A stretch of DNA of 64,000 nucleotides from Firm-04 sp964463355 (lineage in GTDB: Bacteria > Bacillota > Clostridia > Oscillospirales > Ruminococcaceae): contig CAYXBP010000001.1 in assembly GCA_964463355.1 (NCBI GenBank), forward strand, positions 1 through 64,000. Reading direction: 5' to 3'. Below the pieces are notes generated by a model. It was not told the DNA's origin. It did no database searches and saw only the letters and a program-made list of their open reading frames with translations. The number at the start of each line of letters is the position of its first letter. The stretch's first letter is position 1. This document shows, piece after piece, positions 24,872-33,187 of this stretch. Both the position numbers and the translations under genes were made by a program.

Positions 24872-26347
24872 ATGAACAAGCTCAAGAAGACCCTGGCACT
24901 GGTTGCTACTCTGGCAATCGCTTCTACCGCTTTCGTTGCATGTGGCGACGACAGCAGCTCTACCGCTGACAACAGCTCTACCGCTGACAACAGCTCTACC
25001 GCTGACAGCAGCTCTACCGCTGACAGCAGTTCCGCAGCTGACGATAAAGTAGAGAACAAGTTCGGCGATGATGACAAGACCCTGTCCATCCTCTGCTGGA
25101 CCGCTGATGATGTCAGCAAGATGATCGAGAATTTCTCTGATGATGGCACCTACGACAAGGAAAAGATTAATGGTAAGTACGGCGATGTTACCGTTCAGTA
25201 CATCAACATTGGCTCTAAGGGTCAGGAAGCTCGCGAGCAGTATACTACCTACTTCCAGGGCGGCGAGGATGTTGACCTGTTCGTTCTCGAGGCAGACTGG
25301 ATTCTTGAGTACATCAACAATGATACCTACACCGCTCCTATCTCCGATCTTGGCTTCAAGACCGATGATTTCAATGGCGGTTACGCTTACACCATCGCAA
25401 CTGGCACCAATGCCAGCGGCGTTCTGAAGGGCGTTTCTTGGCAGGCTACTCCTGGTGCTTATGTCTACAGAACCGATCTTGCTGAGAAGTATCTGGGCGT
25501 TAAGTCCGCTACTGAGATGCAGGAGAAGGTAAAGGACTGGGATACTCTGCTGGCAACCGCTAAGACCGTTAAGGATGCTTCCAACGGCGAGTGCGCAGTT
25601 GTTGATACCCTGGGTGGTCTGTGGCAGGTTTATTCCTACAACAGAAGCAACGCTTGGGTTGACAAGGACAACAAGCTCGTTGTTGACGACTACTGCAAGG
25701 ACTACGCAGAGATCGCTAAGACTCTGTGGGATGAGGGCTATGTTACCAAGGAGACTCAGTGGTCTGATGGTTGGAACACCATTGGTCAGGATGGCAAGAC
25801 TCTGGGCTACTTCTTCTGCACCTGGTGCCTCGGTAAGGGCGGTCAGCTGCAGAGTGCTTCTGGCGGCTTGAATGATGATGGTACTCCTAAGAATGCTGAT
25901 GTTTGGGGCAAGTATGACATCTGCGCAGGTCCTTCCTTCTGGGCATGGGGCGGTTCCTGGCTGGCAGTATCTCCTAAGTGCAACACTGGTTCCGCAGCTC
26001 ACGATTTCGTGAACTACTTCACCGTTGATGAGAAGTCCATGGAAGAGTACGCTCTGTTCAAGGGCGAGTTCGTGAACAGCCCCACCGTTATGAAGAAGAT
26101 TGTTGACGACAAGTCCAACAAGAACGAGATGCTGGGCGGCAATGATCAGTTTGCAGTTCTGTACGATTCTGCTGCTAAGATCGACATGGAAGGCAAGATC
26201 ACTGCATACGATGCACAGATCAAGGACGCTTTCAATGGCGCAATCACCAGCTATGTTAAGGGCGATGCAGGCTACGGCACCTACGATGAGATGATCATGG
26301 AGTTCAAGAAGAAGGCTGCTGGGATTGAGGGCATCGTTGTTGAGTAA
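24872..26347 (+). CDS. Sugar ABC transporter substrate-binding lipoprotein (CUT1 type)
   Basis: A 491-aa extracellular binding lipoprotein, anchored at Cys24 (lipobox VACG). Residues 27-60 are a Ser/Thr/Ala/Asp linker built from about four 18-base units. The mature domain is a type I extracellular solute-binding fold: SILCWTADD, QYTTYFQGGEDVDLFVLEADW, and late Trp-rich ligand-contact segments (FCTWCLGKGG, SFWAWGGSWLAVSP). Codon use is strongly biased, suggesting high expression. AAGGAGG precedes the ATG. Two permeases follow; no ATPase gene is in the cluster, so a shared MsmX-like ATPase elsewhere is likely. With cellobiose phosphorylase in the window, cello-oligosaccharide is the likely cargo, by inference. 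Confidence 0.9.
   Translation: MNKLKKTLALVATLAIASTAFVACGDDSSSTADNSSTADNSSTADSSSTADSSSAADDKVENKFGDDDKTLSILCWTADDVSKMIENFSDDGTYDKEKINGKYGDVTVQYINIGSKGQEAREQYTTYFQGGEDVDLFVLEADWILEYINNDTYTAPISDLGFKTDDFNGGYAYTIATGTNASGVLKGVSWQATPGAYVYRTDLAEKYLGVKSATEMQEKVKDWDTLLATAKTVKDASNGECAVVDTLGGLWQVYSYNRSNAWVDKDNKLVVDDYCKDYAEIAKTLWDEGYVTKETQWSDGWNTIGQDGKTLGYFFCTWCLGKGGQLQSASGGLNDDGTPKNADVWGKYDICAGPSFWAWGGSWLAVSPKCNTGSAAHDFVNYFTVDEKSMEEYALFKGEFVNSPTVMKKIVDDKSNKNEMLGGNDQFAVLYDSAAKIDMEGKITAYDAQIKDAFNGAITSYVKGDAGYGTYDEMIMEFKKKAAGIEGIVVE
24951..25031 (+). repeat. 18-base tandem units in the lipoprotein linker
   Basis: About four near-identical units of ACAGCTCTACCGCTGACA type encode the SSTAD linker of the binding protein. 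Copy number could change by slippage without breaking the frame. Confidence 0.75.
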
Positions 26348-26425
26348 TCCTTACAAAGGATTTCCGTACTCAGACTGTTCAACAAATACAATTGAATAAT
26401 GCCTGAATAGCATAACCGAATATGT

Positions 26426-26459
26426 GCCTATAGGGCGAAAGCCCTATAGGCGTATATTT
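26426..26459 (+). terminator. Strong hairpin between binding protein and permeases
   Basis: A perfect 11-bp stem (26426-26436 with 26441-26451) with a GAAA tetraloop, then GTATATTTTATA. Without a clean T run it is either a partial terminator or an RNA-stabilising stem that keeps the binding protein in excess over the permeases. Confidence 0.6.
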
Positions 26460-26507
26460 TATATGAGCACTGTACTCGCTAATTTTCTTTTTGAAAGGGT
26501 GTGCTGA

Positions 26508-27560
26508 ATGGCTACTGCTGCACAACGACGGATTAAGTCTGTCAGTTATTCGAAGTATGGCTACATATTTGTGGCACCATTCTTTATCGTGTATTTTGTC
26601 TTTATGCTTTGGCCGCTGATTGATACCTTCATTTTGGCGTTCCACGGCAATGGCATCGGTGAAAACCTGAATGCCGCAGGCACTTCTACCTCATGCTTTG
26701 TTGGTCTTGATAACTTCAAGACGATTCTGTTCGGTGGTTCTGATTTCAAATCCATGGGTATTCACGAGCGTTTCGTTCGTTGTATGCAGAACACCGTGAT
26801 CATTTGGGGCGGTAACTTCCTTCCCCAGATTGCTCTTTCCCTCTTGCTAGCTGTCTGGTTTACGGATATGCGCGTGAAGATGCCCGGCAAAGGATTCTTC
26901 AAGGTCGTTATGTATATGCCGAACATTATCACTGCGGCATCCGTTGCCGGTTTGTTCCTTTGCTTGCTGTCTGACTCTCAGTATTCCACAGCCAACTCCA
27001 TTTTGTTGGACAAAGGCTGGATCGATGAAGCGTTCTTCTTCTCAAGCAACAAATGGTCATCTCGTATTATCATCATGTTCATCCAGATTTGGATGTGGTT
27101 CGGTAATACCATGATCATGCTGATGTCTGGTATCATGGGCATTAATGGTTCGCTCTTCGAGGCTGCCGAGATCGACGGTGCAAACTCTCGCCAGACCTTC
27201 TGGCGCGTTACACTCCCCTTGTTGAAGTCCATTATGGTTTATACATTGCTGACCTCCATGATCGGTGGTTTCCAGATGTTTGATATCCCATATATGTACC
27301 ACTTGGGCTCAAACCTCAACAATTACACTGAAACAGTTGCCGTGTTTATCTATGATATGTTCCACAAGAACTTTGCATCCCCCAGTTACGGTTATTCCGC
27401 AGCTGCGTCTGTCATTCTCTTCGTGATTACCAGTATCCTTGGCGCACTGGTGTTCTATGTGCAGCGTGATAAGCACGCAATTGAGATCAAGAAGAAGAGA
27501 AAACAGGCTATGAAAGAGGCAAAGCGTATGGCGAAGCAAGGAGGTGGCCTTGGCTTATGA
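26508..27560 (+). CDS. Sugar ABC transporter permease 1
   Basis: A 350-aa membrane component of the CUT1 importer (UgpA/LplB-like). Six membrane segments are visible, and the cytoplasmic EAA loop that docks the ATPase reads EAAEIDGANSRQTFWRVTLPLL near 220-240. The extracellular loop after the first segment is long. GAAAGGGTG precedes the ATG, 160 bases after the binding-protein stop. It overlaps permease 2 by four bases. Confidence 0.92.
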   Translation: MATAAQRRIKSVSYSKYGYIFVAPFFIVYFVFMLWPLIDTFILAFHGNGIGENLNAAGTSTSCFVGLDNFKTILFGGSDFKSMGIHERFVRCMQNTVIIWGGNFLPQIALSLLLAVWFTDMRVKMPGKGFFKVVMYMPNIITAASVAGLFLCLLSDSQYSTANSILLDKGWIDEAFFFSSNKWSSRIIIMFIQIWMWFGNTMIMLMSGIMGINGSLFEAAEIDGANSRQTFWRVTLPLLKSIMVYTLLTSMIGGFQMFDIPYMYHLGSNLNNYTETVAVFIYDMFHKNFASPSYGYSAAASVILFVITSILGALVFYVQRDKHAIEIKKKRKQAMKEAKRMAKQGGGLGL

Positions 27561-28453
27561 GCAAGAAAGTTAAGTATGCTTCTGATGGTAAGAGCTACCA
27601 GACTTCGATCACCATTAAATCTGTACTGATCTTTATCGTGCTGATTTTGCTGACCATTATCTGTATCGGGCCGATCTACATCATGGTAATGAATGCAACT
27701 CGTTCGCATTCAGAAATCGTGTTGGATGGTATCAGTCTTATCCCTGGCAAGGAGTTGCTAAATAACCTCAAGGAACTGCAAACGAGTAGTTTGTACAGCA
27801 GCTTCTATCACCCGTTGGTTGGTATGAAGAACTCTTTGATTATTGCTGCATCCTGCTGTGTACTCACTGTGTTTTTCTCTGGGCTGACCGCTTACGGACT
27901 TGTTGTTTATGATTTCAAGATGAGTGGGCCGATGTTCACCTTTATTCTTGCTGTCATGATGGTTCCCACCCAGGTTACATCCGTTGGTTTCCTGAACTTG
28001 GTTGTCAATTTGAATATGCTCGATAGCTATATTCCGTTGATCATTCCTTCAATTGCTGCTCCCGCTATCGTATTTTTCATGCGTCAGTCTATGCTATCCA
28101 CCTTCCCGTTGGATATCATTGAGGCAGCACGAATTGATGGTTCCAGCGAGTTCCGTACTTTCCTTACCATTTCGATTCCGATGATGAAGCCAGCATTCGC
28201 TGTACAGGCTATCTTTGCTTTCATCCAGAAGTGGAACGATTACTATAATCAGTCCCTTGTTTTGGTTTCCAACAAGGCTAGCCAGCTGACCATGCCTATG
28301 ATGATCCAGAAGGTCATTTCCATCGACAGAACTCCGAATCAGGGCGCAAACTATTTGGCAATTACGCTCTCTATTATTCCTGTCATTGTCATTTATCTCT
28401 GTTTGTCCAAGTTCATCATTGCAGGCGTTGCAGCCGGCGGTGTGAAGGAGTAA
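27557..28453 (+). CDS. Sugar ABC transporter permease 2
   Basis: A 298-aa UgpE/AraQ-type permease, partner of the preceding one. Six membrane segments, EAA loop IIEAARIDGSSEFRTFLTIS near 190-210, and the usual C-terminal FIIAGVAAGGVKE. The ATG overlaps the previous stop (ATGA), so translation is coupled. A good terminator follows. Confidence 0.93.
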   Translation: MSKKVKYASDGKSYQTSITIKSVLIFIVLILLTIICIGPIYIMVMNATRSHSEIVLDGISLIPGKELLNNLKELQTSSLYSSFYHPLVGMKNSLIIAASCCVLTVFFSGLTAYGLVVYDFKMSGPMFTFILAVMMVPTQVTSVGFLNLVVNLNMLDSYIPLIIPSIAAPAIVFFMRQSMLSTFPLDIIEAARIDGSSEFRTFLTISIPMMKPAFAVQAIFAFIQKWNDYYNQSLVLVSNKASQLTMPMMIQKVISIDRTPNQGANYLAITLSIIPVIVIYLCLSKFIIAGVAAGGVKE

Positions 28454-28464
28454 TTCTTTGTAAC

Positions 28465-28500
28465 AAAAAGCACAGTGTCATGTGGCACTGTGCTTTTTTT
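28465..28500 (+). terminator. Rho-independent terminator of the importer operon
   Basis: A 13-bp stem AAAAAGCACAGTG with CACTGTGCTTTTT (eight-base loop) runs into seven or more T residues, 12 bases after the permease stop. Confidence 0.92.
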
Positions 28501-28517
28501 CTGAAAGGAGCTTCCAT

Positions 28518-29270
28518 ATGCCACCAGATTTTTCACAGGCAATTCTTGCTGCACAACATGATTTGGGCTGCAAAGGCATCGGTACATTGCATGAACGGAC
28601 GTTGCATTTAGCACTAAAGTATTATTTTGCACCTGATCCAACTACGCACGAACAGCGTATCGGCGGCTTTGTTGCTGACGCTGTTACAGAGGACGGGGTG
28701 ATTGAAGTGCAGACGCGCAGCTTTTCTCGGCTGAAGGAAAAGATCAATATTTTTTTGCAATATTGTCCCGTGACAGTTGTTTACCCAATTGCGAATCCGA
28801 AATGGGTTGTGTGGGTGGATGAAGATGGTGTGGTAAAATCAAGAAGGAAATCTCCAAAGCGTGAGAACTTATTCACCGCGATTCACGAAATATATGCGCT
28901 GCGCCAATGGATTGGTGGCTACCCGCTGCGATTTGCGCTTTGCTTCGTGGAGATTGAGCAGTATCGTTGCCTGAATGGGTACGGAAAACAGAAAAAGATT
29001 CGTGGCGAACATATTGATCGCGTGCCCCTCGACCTTCACGAAATCGTTATGCTGGAATCGCCTGTTGATTATCTTACGCTGCTTCCAAAAAATCTGCCAA
29101 TGTCCTTTACGGCTGATGAGGCTGCAAAATTGATTGAATGCAGCGAATCAGATATGCGTATGTTGCTGAATCTTTTGGCGCAGTTGGGCGTTATGGAAAA
29201 ATGCGGCAGGAAGCGTAGAGCATATCTCTGGCAAATGACAAAGCATGGCTTCGACATCATGGGGCGTTGA
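28518..29270 (+). CDS. Unnamed protein: nuclease-like N-terminus plus winged helix
   Basis: A 250-aa protein whose family I recognise only as a conserved Firmicute unknown. Residues 25-75 carry GIGTLHERTLH, FVADAV and DGVIEVQTR. The spacing of Glu, Asp and E-x-Q resembles the PD-(D/E)XK nuclease core with Gln in place of Lys. Residues about 195-250 look like a winged helix (FTADEAAKLIECSESDM, LAQLGVMEK). AAAGGAG precedes the ATG. Its last codons and stop lie inside the right-hand 29-base repeat that abuts the dpaA tail. A DNA-linked role is inference from the motifs; the nuclease assignment needs structure prediction. Confidence 0.65.
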   Translation: MPPDFSQAILAAQHDLGCKGIGTLHERTLHLALKYYFAPDPTTHEQRIGGFVADAVTEDGVIEVQTRSFSRLKEKINIFLQYCPVTVVYPIANPKWVVWVDEDGVVKSRRKSPKRENLFTAIHEIYALRQWIGGYPLRFALCFVEIEQYRCLNGYGKQKKIRGEHIDRVPLDLHEIVMLESPVDYLTLLPKNLPMSFTADEAAKLIECSESDMRMLLNLLAQLGVMEKCGRKRRAYLWQMTKHGFDIMGR

Positions 29271-29412
29271 TGTTGAAGCTGCCGCAGCACTGGGTGTAAA
29301 GGTGATTTGGGCACTTTCTTTGCCAGGAAAGACTTCGCCTGTAACCGCAGGTCAGATCGTTGCTGACACGATCCTTGGCATTTTGGCAGAGGAGGACGAT
29401 GTACATGACTGA
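29245..29412 (+). pseudogene. dpaA: dpaA fragment 2: C-terminus of dipicolinate synthase subunit A
   Basis: From about 29251 the frame encodes ASTSWGVDVEAAAALG, then VKVIWALSLPGKTSPVTAG and a final helix, the conserved end of DpaA, with TGA at 29410-29412. An ATG at 29245 could start a 55-residue peptide but has no ribosome site. The end overlaps dpaB by eight bases, the normal dpaA-dpaB junction, so this is the original place of the gene. The first residues duplicate the end of fragment 1 (ASKPGGDDV against ASTSWGVDV). Confidence 0.8.
29247..29275 (+). repeat. Right copy of 29-base att-like repeat in dpaA
   Basis: Partner of 23279-23307, same orientation. It overlaps the stop codon of the nuclease-like gene at 29268-29270. 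Confidence 0.6.
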
Positions 29413-30007
29413 TTTGCATGGATGCCGTCTTGGATTTGCACTCTGCGGCTCGTTTTGTTGTGCCAGAAGGGCGTTGTCTGCGGCAAAAGCCTGTGCTGAA
29501 GCTGGAGCGGAGCTTCTGCCGATTGTATCAGAGCATTTTGCTGAAACCACGACGCGTTTTGGCTCGCCTACCACTTTTTTAGAAGAATTGATCCTACTGG
29601 GCGATGGAAAAATCATTGACAGTATTGTGGATGCCGAACCCATTGGACCGAAGCAACTGACCGATGCGCTTGTAGTTGCCCCTTGTACGGGAAATACGCT
29701 TGCAAAGCTATCAGCAGGTATTACCGATAATACCGTGACAATGGCGGTCAAGTCACATTTGCGTGGTGGTAAGCCCGTGATACTTTGTGTTTCCACCAAT
29801 GATGGCTTGTCTGCTGCGGCTCGCAATCTGGGTGATCTGCTTAACCGTAAGCATTACTTCTTTGTGCCTTTCGGGCAAGATGCTCCAGCGCAGAAGCCAA
29901 CATCTCTTGTGGGCGATTTTGCTCGTATTCCGGAAACTGTTGCTGCGGCAATGGCACATCGTCAGCTGCAACCAATCTTAATATCTTATACGACGGAAAA
30001 ACCTTGA
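29405..30007 (+). CDS. dpaB: Dipicolinate synthase subunit B
   Basis: Flavoprotein-like subunit that acts with DpaA to make dipicolinic acid, the spore-core chelator. The 200-aa protein is full length: GCRLGFALCGSFC opening, TTTRFGSP, IDSIVDAEPIGPK, APCTGNTLAKLSAGITD, CVSTNDGLS, and the terminal HRQLQPILI. AGGAGG stands before the ATG. The gene is intact although its partner dpaA is split, so if dpaA is truly dead dpaB has not yet decayed, or it has another use. Confidence 0.93.
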   Translation: MTDLHGCRLGFALCGSFCCARRALSAAKACAEAGAELLPIVSEHFAETTTRFGSPTTFLEELILLGDGKIIDSIVDAEPIGPKQLTDALVVAPCTGNTLAKLSAGITDNTVTMAVKSHLRGGKPVILCVSTNDGLSAAARNLGDLLNRKHYFFVPFGQDAPAQKPTSLVGDFARIPETVAAAMAHRQLQPILISYTTEKP

Positions 30008-30032
30008 TTTTTATAAGCAGATGTGCTATGAT
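30004..30032 (+). promoter_or_regulatory. Possible promoter of the YfhO gene
   Basis: TTGATT (30004-30009), 17 bases, TATGAT (30027-30032). It would give a leader of about 170 bases. Confidence 0.5.
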
Positions 30033-30132
30033 ATATTCTGGATAATGTCGCGTAAAGCACACTTGTGTGTTTGTAATGTGTTTGCTCTGCGCGATGTTAT
30101 TCCAGTAATGTTGGCAGAATTGTTATGTCAGG

Positions 30133-30181
30133 GCAGCATTGAAGTCAGGCAGTATGTGACTTGCCTGTTCGCTGCCCGTTT
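30133..30181 (+). promoter_or_regulatory. Nested hairpin in the leader of the YfhO gene
   Basis: Outer arms GGGCAGC and GCTGCCC enclose inner arms CAGGCA and TGCCTG, followed by GTTTTC and then the ribosome site. It could act as an attenuator; no known leader class fits. Confidence 0.35.
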
Positions 30182-30208
30182 TCTCTGTAAAATGAAAGGA
30201 GTCTTTCG

Positions 30209-32905
30209 TTGAAATCCGATCGTCACTGTCGAGATCTGCGTGGGGTACTTGTGCCTGCCGCCTGTGGCACGTTGCTCACTCTTGCGCTGTTTTCACTGTT
30301 TTACGCACTGTTTGATATTTACCCTTTTGGCGAAAAATCTATTGTATGGTGTGATATGGAGCAACAGGCAGTTCCGCTTTTACTGCAATGTAAGCAGATT
30401 CTGAAGCGGGGGGAATCACTGCTATACACGCAGCTGGATGCTGGGGGCATGAGCTTTTACGGTGTGTTTTTCTTTTTTCTAAGTAATCCGCTTTCTTTCT
30501 TGGTATTGTTCACCGATATGCCCGTATCCTCACTGATGAATCTACTGGTGCCGTTGAAGTTGGCAATGGCATCGGGCAGTATGGTGATTTTGCTGCGCCG
30601 ACAGACACCAAAGCTTTCTTCGTCATTTGCGGTGCTGCTGGGGTTGATGTACGGCTTTTGCGGTTACGGTCTAATGTATTACCAGAATCTGATGTGGCTG
30701 GATGTACAGGCTCTGGCACCACTTTTGCTGTTGGCTGTGGATGCACTGCTGCAAAAAGGTAAGGTGTTGCCGTACTTTTGCTGCATTTGTCTGAATATCA
30801 TTTTCTGTTACTATATCGGTTATATGACGGTGATTTTTCTTCTGCTTTATGTGGGGCTGTATGCGTTTTTTACCCCCCGCGCAGAGCGAAAAATACTGCA
30901 TTTGCATGATTTTTGGGCAACCAGTGCAGTGGCTGCAATGACAACCTCCTTTGTGTGGTTGCCGTCTTTTTTGCAGATTATGCGTTCGGCGCGCAGCAGT
31001 AATTTGTTGCAATCGCTGAATAAGTGCTATATGTTTCACGCATTGGAAGATCGTTTTGTGCTGCTGGCGGCAACGGCTATTGTATTTGCGGTACTGCCGT
31101 TTTTGTTCTGCAAAAATCTTCCTATGCCGCGGGAGGAACATCGCAGAATACGCGCACTTTGTATGCTGCTTTTCGCCGCTGTGATTTTTGATCCCATAAA
31201 TGCGATGTGGCACACGGGAAGCTATCAAGCGTTTCCCATCCGTTGGGCATTTTTCATGATCATGATTGTATTGCGGATTGCGGCACAGTTGCTTTCAACA
31301 GAAACTGTGGTGGAGGAGCGTCAAAAAATCCCGCGTATCACGCGGATTGCACTGATCGTTCTCCCAGCTCTTTGCATCGCTGTAGAGGTACTTCTGCTGA
31401 CGTTGGGAAATGCATATATCACAAGCTATGTGGAAACATTGTGGGTCGATACTGAGAATGCATTGCTTTTGCTGATTCCTACTTCGTTGACCGCTTTGTG
31501 CTATGCTATAGTACTGCGGTGTCGCTCCAAAGGAAGTGTTTCGCAACGGATTGCACTATGTATTTGTGCAGTGTTGTTTGTGGGCGAAATGACGCTGCAT
31601 ACCTATTGTGATGTTTGTGCTGTTGCCGAGGAGGATACCCTCTATACGCAGACAGTTTCAGCGGCTGACCGTATTCATGATGACGATTTCTATCGCCTGA
31701 AAATGACGCGTAAATACGCCCACGTGAATATGGTAGGTGCTAACGGGTATCCGACCATGGCGCATTATACTTCATTGACGCGTGCCGATTATCTGGAGGG
31801 CGTGAAGAAAATGGGGTACAGTTCTTACTGGATGGAGGTTTCTTCCACAGGCGGCACTGTGCTGACTGATGCACTCTGGGGTGTGAAATATCAGCTGGGG
31901 CAACGCCGTGATTTTGACGATTGGGTCACTGAAGTTTGGACAGATAATGTTTTGAGCATCGGCAGGACAAGCATTACCCTGCCGCAAGCCATTCGCGTGC
32001 AGCAAGCACCAGAGGAGATCACCGATTTACCCAACGGTAAGCGTAGCGATGTGCAGGCATATCTTGCGGCGCAAAAGTTGGGGGATGCCGATGCAGTGGT
32101 TTCATATCCCGTGACAAAAACAGAGAATCTGACGCTGATTGAGAACGATGACGGCGTACAGTGTATCATAGCGGATGAAAATAGGGATGTCAGCGATATT
32201 CGCTATACTATATATGTGAAGGACGCGCAGTATCTTTATTTTGACCTGTACACACTGACAGGTACAAAGATTTCCAACCCGCGGAATGATAGCGTCAATA
32301 TTAGTGTAAACGGCATATTTGTTGAGCAAAACTATCCGCAAAACTCCCGCAATGGCGTGGTCAGCTTGGGACGATTTGAAAACGAATATGTGACTGTACG
32401 TGCGCTGGTGCATCAAAATTTTGAATGCGAAAGCTTTGGCGTGTTCGGTATACGGGAAGCTTCCTTGAACCATGCTGCGGCTACCCTACCAAAAAATGAT
32501 TTGCGCTATGAAAAAGGTGGTTACACTGTCACGACGGTGGGTGATACAGATGCTACGCTGGTGCTTGCGATTCCGTACGACGAAGGTTTGACAGCGTATA
32601 TCAACGGAGAAAAAACTGAGGTCTACCGCGTGAATACCTGCGAAACTGCCGTGCGCGTGCCTTCTGGCAGCGTGAATGTGGAACTACGCTTCTTTCCACC
32701 AGGCTTGAAAGCTGCATTGCCGCTCAGTGCGGCAGGTCTGCTTTTGATGGGGCTGTATTTGTTACTACGCAGAAAAGATCCGCAAAGGGTGCGCCCTGTA
32801 CCAGAGATTGCTGCGGAAAGAATCACATTGACAGCACTTGCCGCTGTGCTGATTATCGTATATTTGTTTCCGATGATTATGTCTTTTGTCGGCATTTTTC
32901 TGTAA
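30209..32905 (+). CDS. YfhO-family membrane protein
   Basis: An 898-aa polytopic protein with about a dozen membrane segments in residues 15-480, a large extracellular region (about 490-835), and one or two more segments before the C-terminus. YfhO (B. subtilis) glycosylates lipoteichoic acid, and the GT-C-like layout with an early acidic loop (VWCDMEQQAVPLLLQ) agrees. The start is a TTG seven bases after AAAGGAG; no ATG near the N-terminus fits better. It stands alone, between dpaB and a ROK regulator. The exact acceptor polymer is unknown. Confidence 0.85.
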   Translation: MKSDRHCRDLRGVLVPAACGTLLTLALFSLFYALFDIYPFGEKSIVWCDMEQQAVPLLLQCKQILKRGESLLYTQLDAGGMSFYGVFFFFLSNPLSFLVLFTDMPVSSLMNLLVPLKLAMASGSMVILLRRQTPKLSSSFAVLLGLMYGFCGYGLMYYQNLMWLDVQALAPLLLLAVDALLQKGKVLPYFCCICLNIIFCYYIGYMTVIFLLLYVGLYAFFTPRAERKILHLHDFWATSAVAAMTTSFVWLPSFLQIMRSARSSNLLQSLNKCYMFHALEDRFVLLAATAIVFAVLPFLFCKNLPMPREEHRRIRALCMLLFAAVIFDPINAMWHTGSYQAFPIRWAFFMIMIVLRIAAQLLSTETVVEERQKIPRITRIALIVLPALCIAVEVLLLTLGNAYITSYVETLWVDTENALLLLIPTSLTALCYAIVLRCRSKGSVSQRIALCICAVLFVGEMTLHTYCDVCAVAEEDTLYTQTVSAADRIHDDDFYRLKMTRKYAHVNMVGANGYPTMAHYTSLTRADYLEGVKKMGYSSYWMEVSSTGGTVLTDALWGVKYQLGQRRDFDDWVTEVWTDNVLSIGRTSITLPQAIRVQQAPEEITDLPNGKRSDVQAYLAAQKLGDADAVVSYPVTKTENLTLIENDDGVQCIIADENRDVSDIRYTIYVKDAQYLYFDLYTLTGTKISNPRNDSVNISVNGIFVEQNYPQNSRNGVVSLGRFENEYVTVRALVHQNFECESFGVFGIREASLNHAAATLPKNDLRYEKGGYTVTTVGDTDATLVLAIPYDEGLTAYINGEKTEVYRVNTCETAVRVPSGSVNVELRFFPPGLKAALPLSAAGLLLMGLYLLLRRKDPQRVRPVPEIAAERITLTALAAVLIIVYLFPMIMSFVGIFL

Positions 32906-33187
32906 CAAATATGGGCAGGGGCATCTGTTAAGATAACAGTAAACTAGATCAACATTGCAAACATTGGATTAATTTACGGTTGGTTTGGCACAATGTCGGC
33001 TTAGAAATTATTGTTATTCTAACAGCTGAAGGAAATTATCTATTTACAAATTGTACACAAAATGTTCACACAGAGTTCGCACTAGTTTGCTATATTTATA
33101 TCACGGAAGAATGGAAAAACAAGTAAGAATGTTGGTGTATGTACGAATGGAAAACACCAAAAAGTCGCACAAAAAGGAGTAAACACT

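Noticed and set aside
24951..25031. Regular 18-base repeats that might suggest a CRISPR-like array.
   Set aside because: There are no spacers; the units are coding and give the SSTAD linker.
24611..26002. A 463-codon open frame on the minus strand opposite the binding-protein gene.
   Set aside because: Its composition mirrors the strongly biased codons of the real gene, it has no ribosome site and no recognisable domain; the + strand lipoprotein is certain.
22225..29412. Reading the dpaA region as a prophage or classical integrative element.
   Set aside because: No structural, replication or integrase gene lies between the repeats; contents are a sugar importer and three small genes, so only the repeat-based hypothesis was kept.
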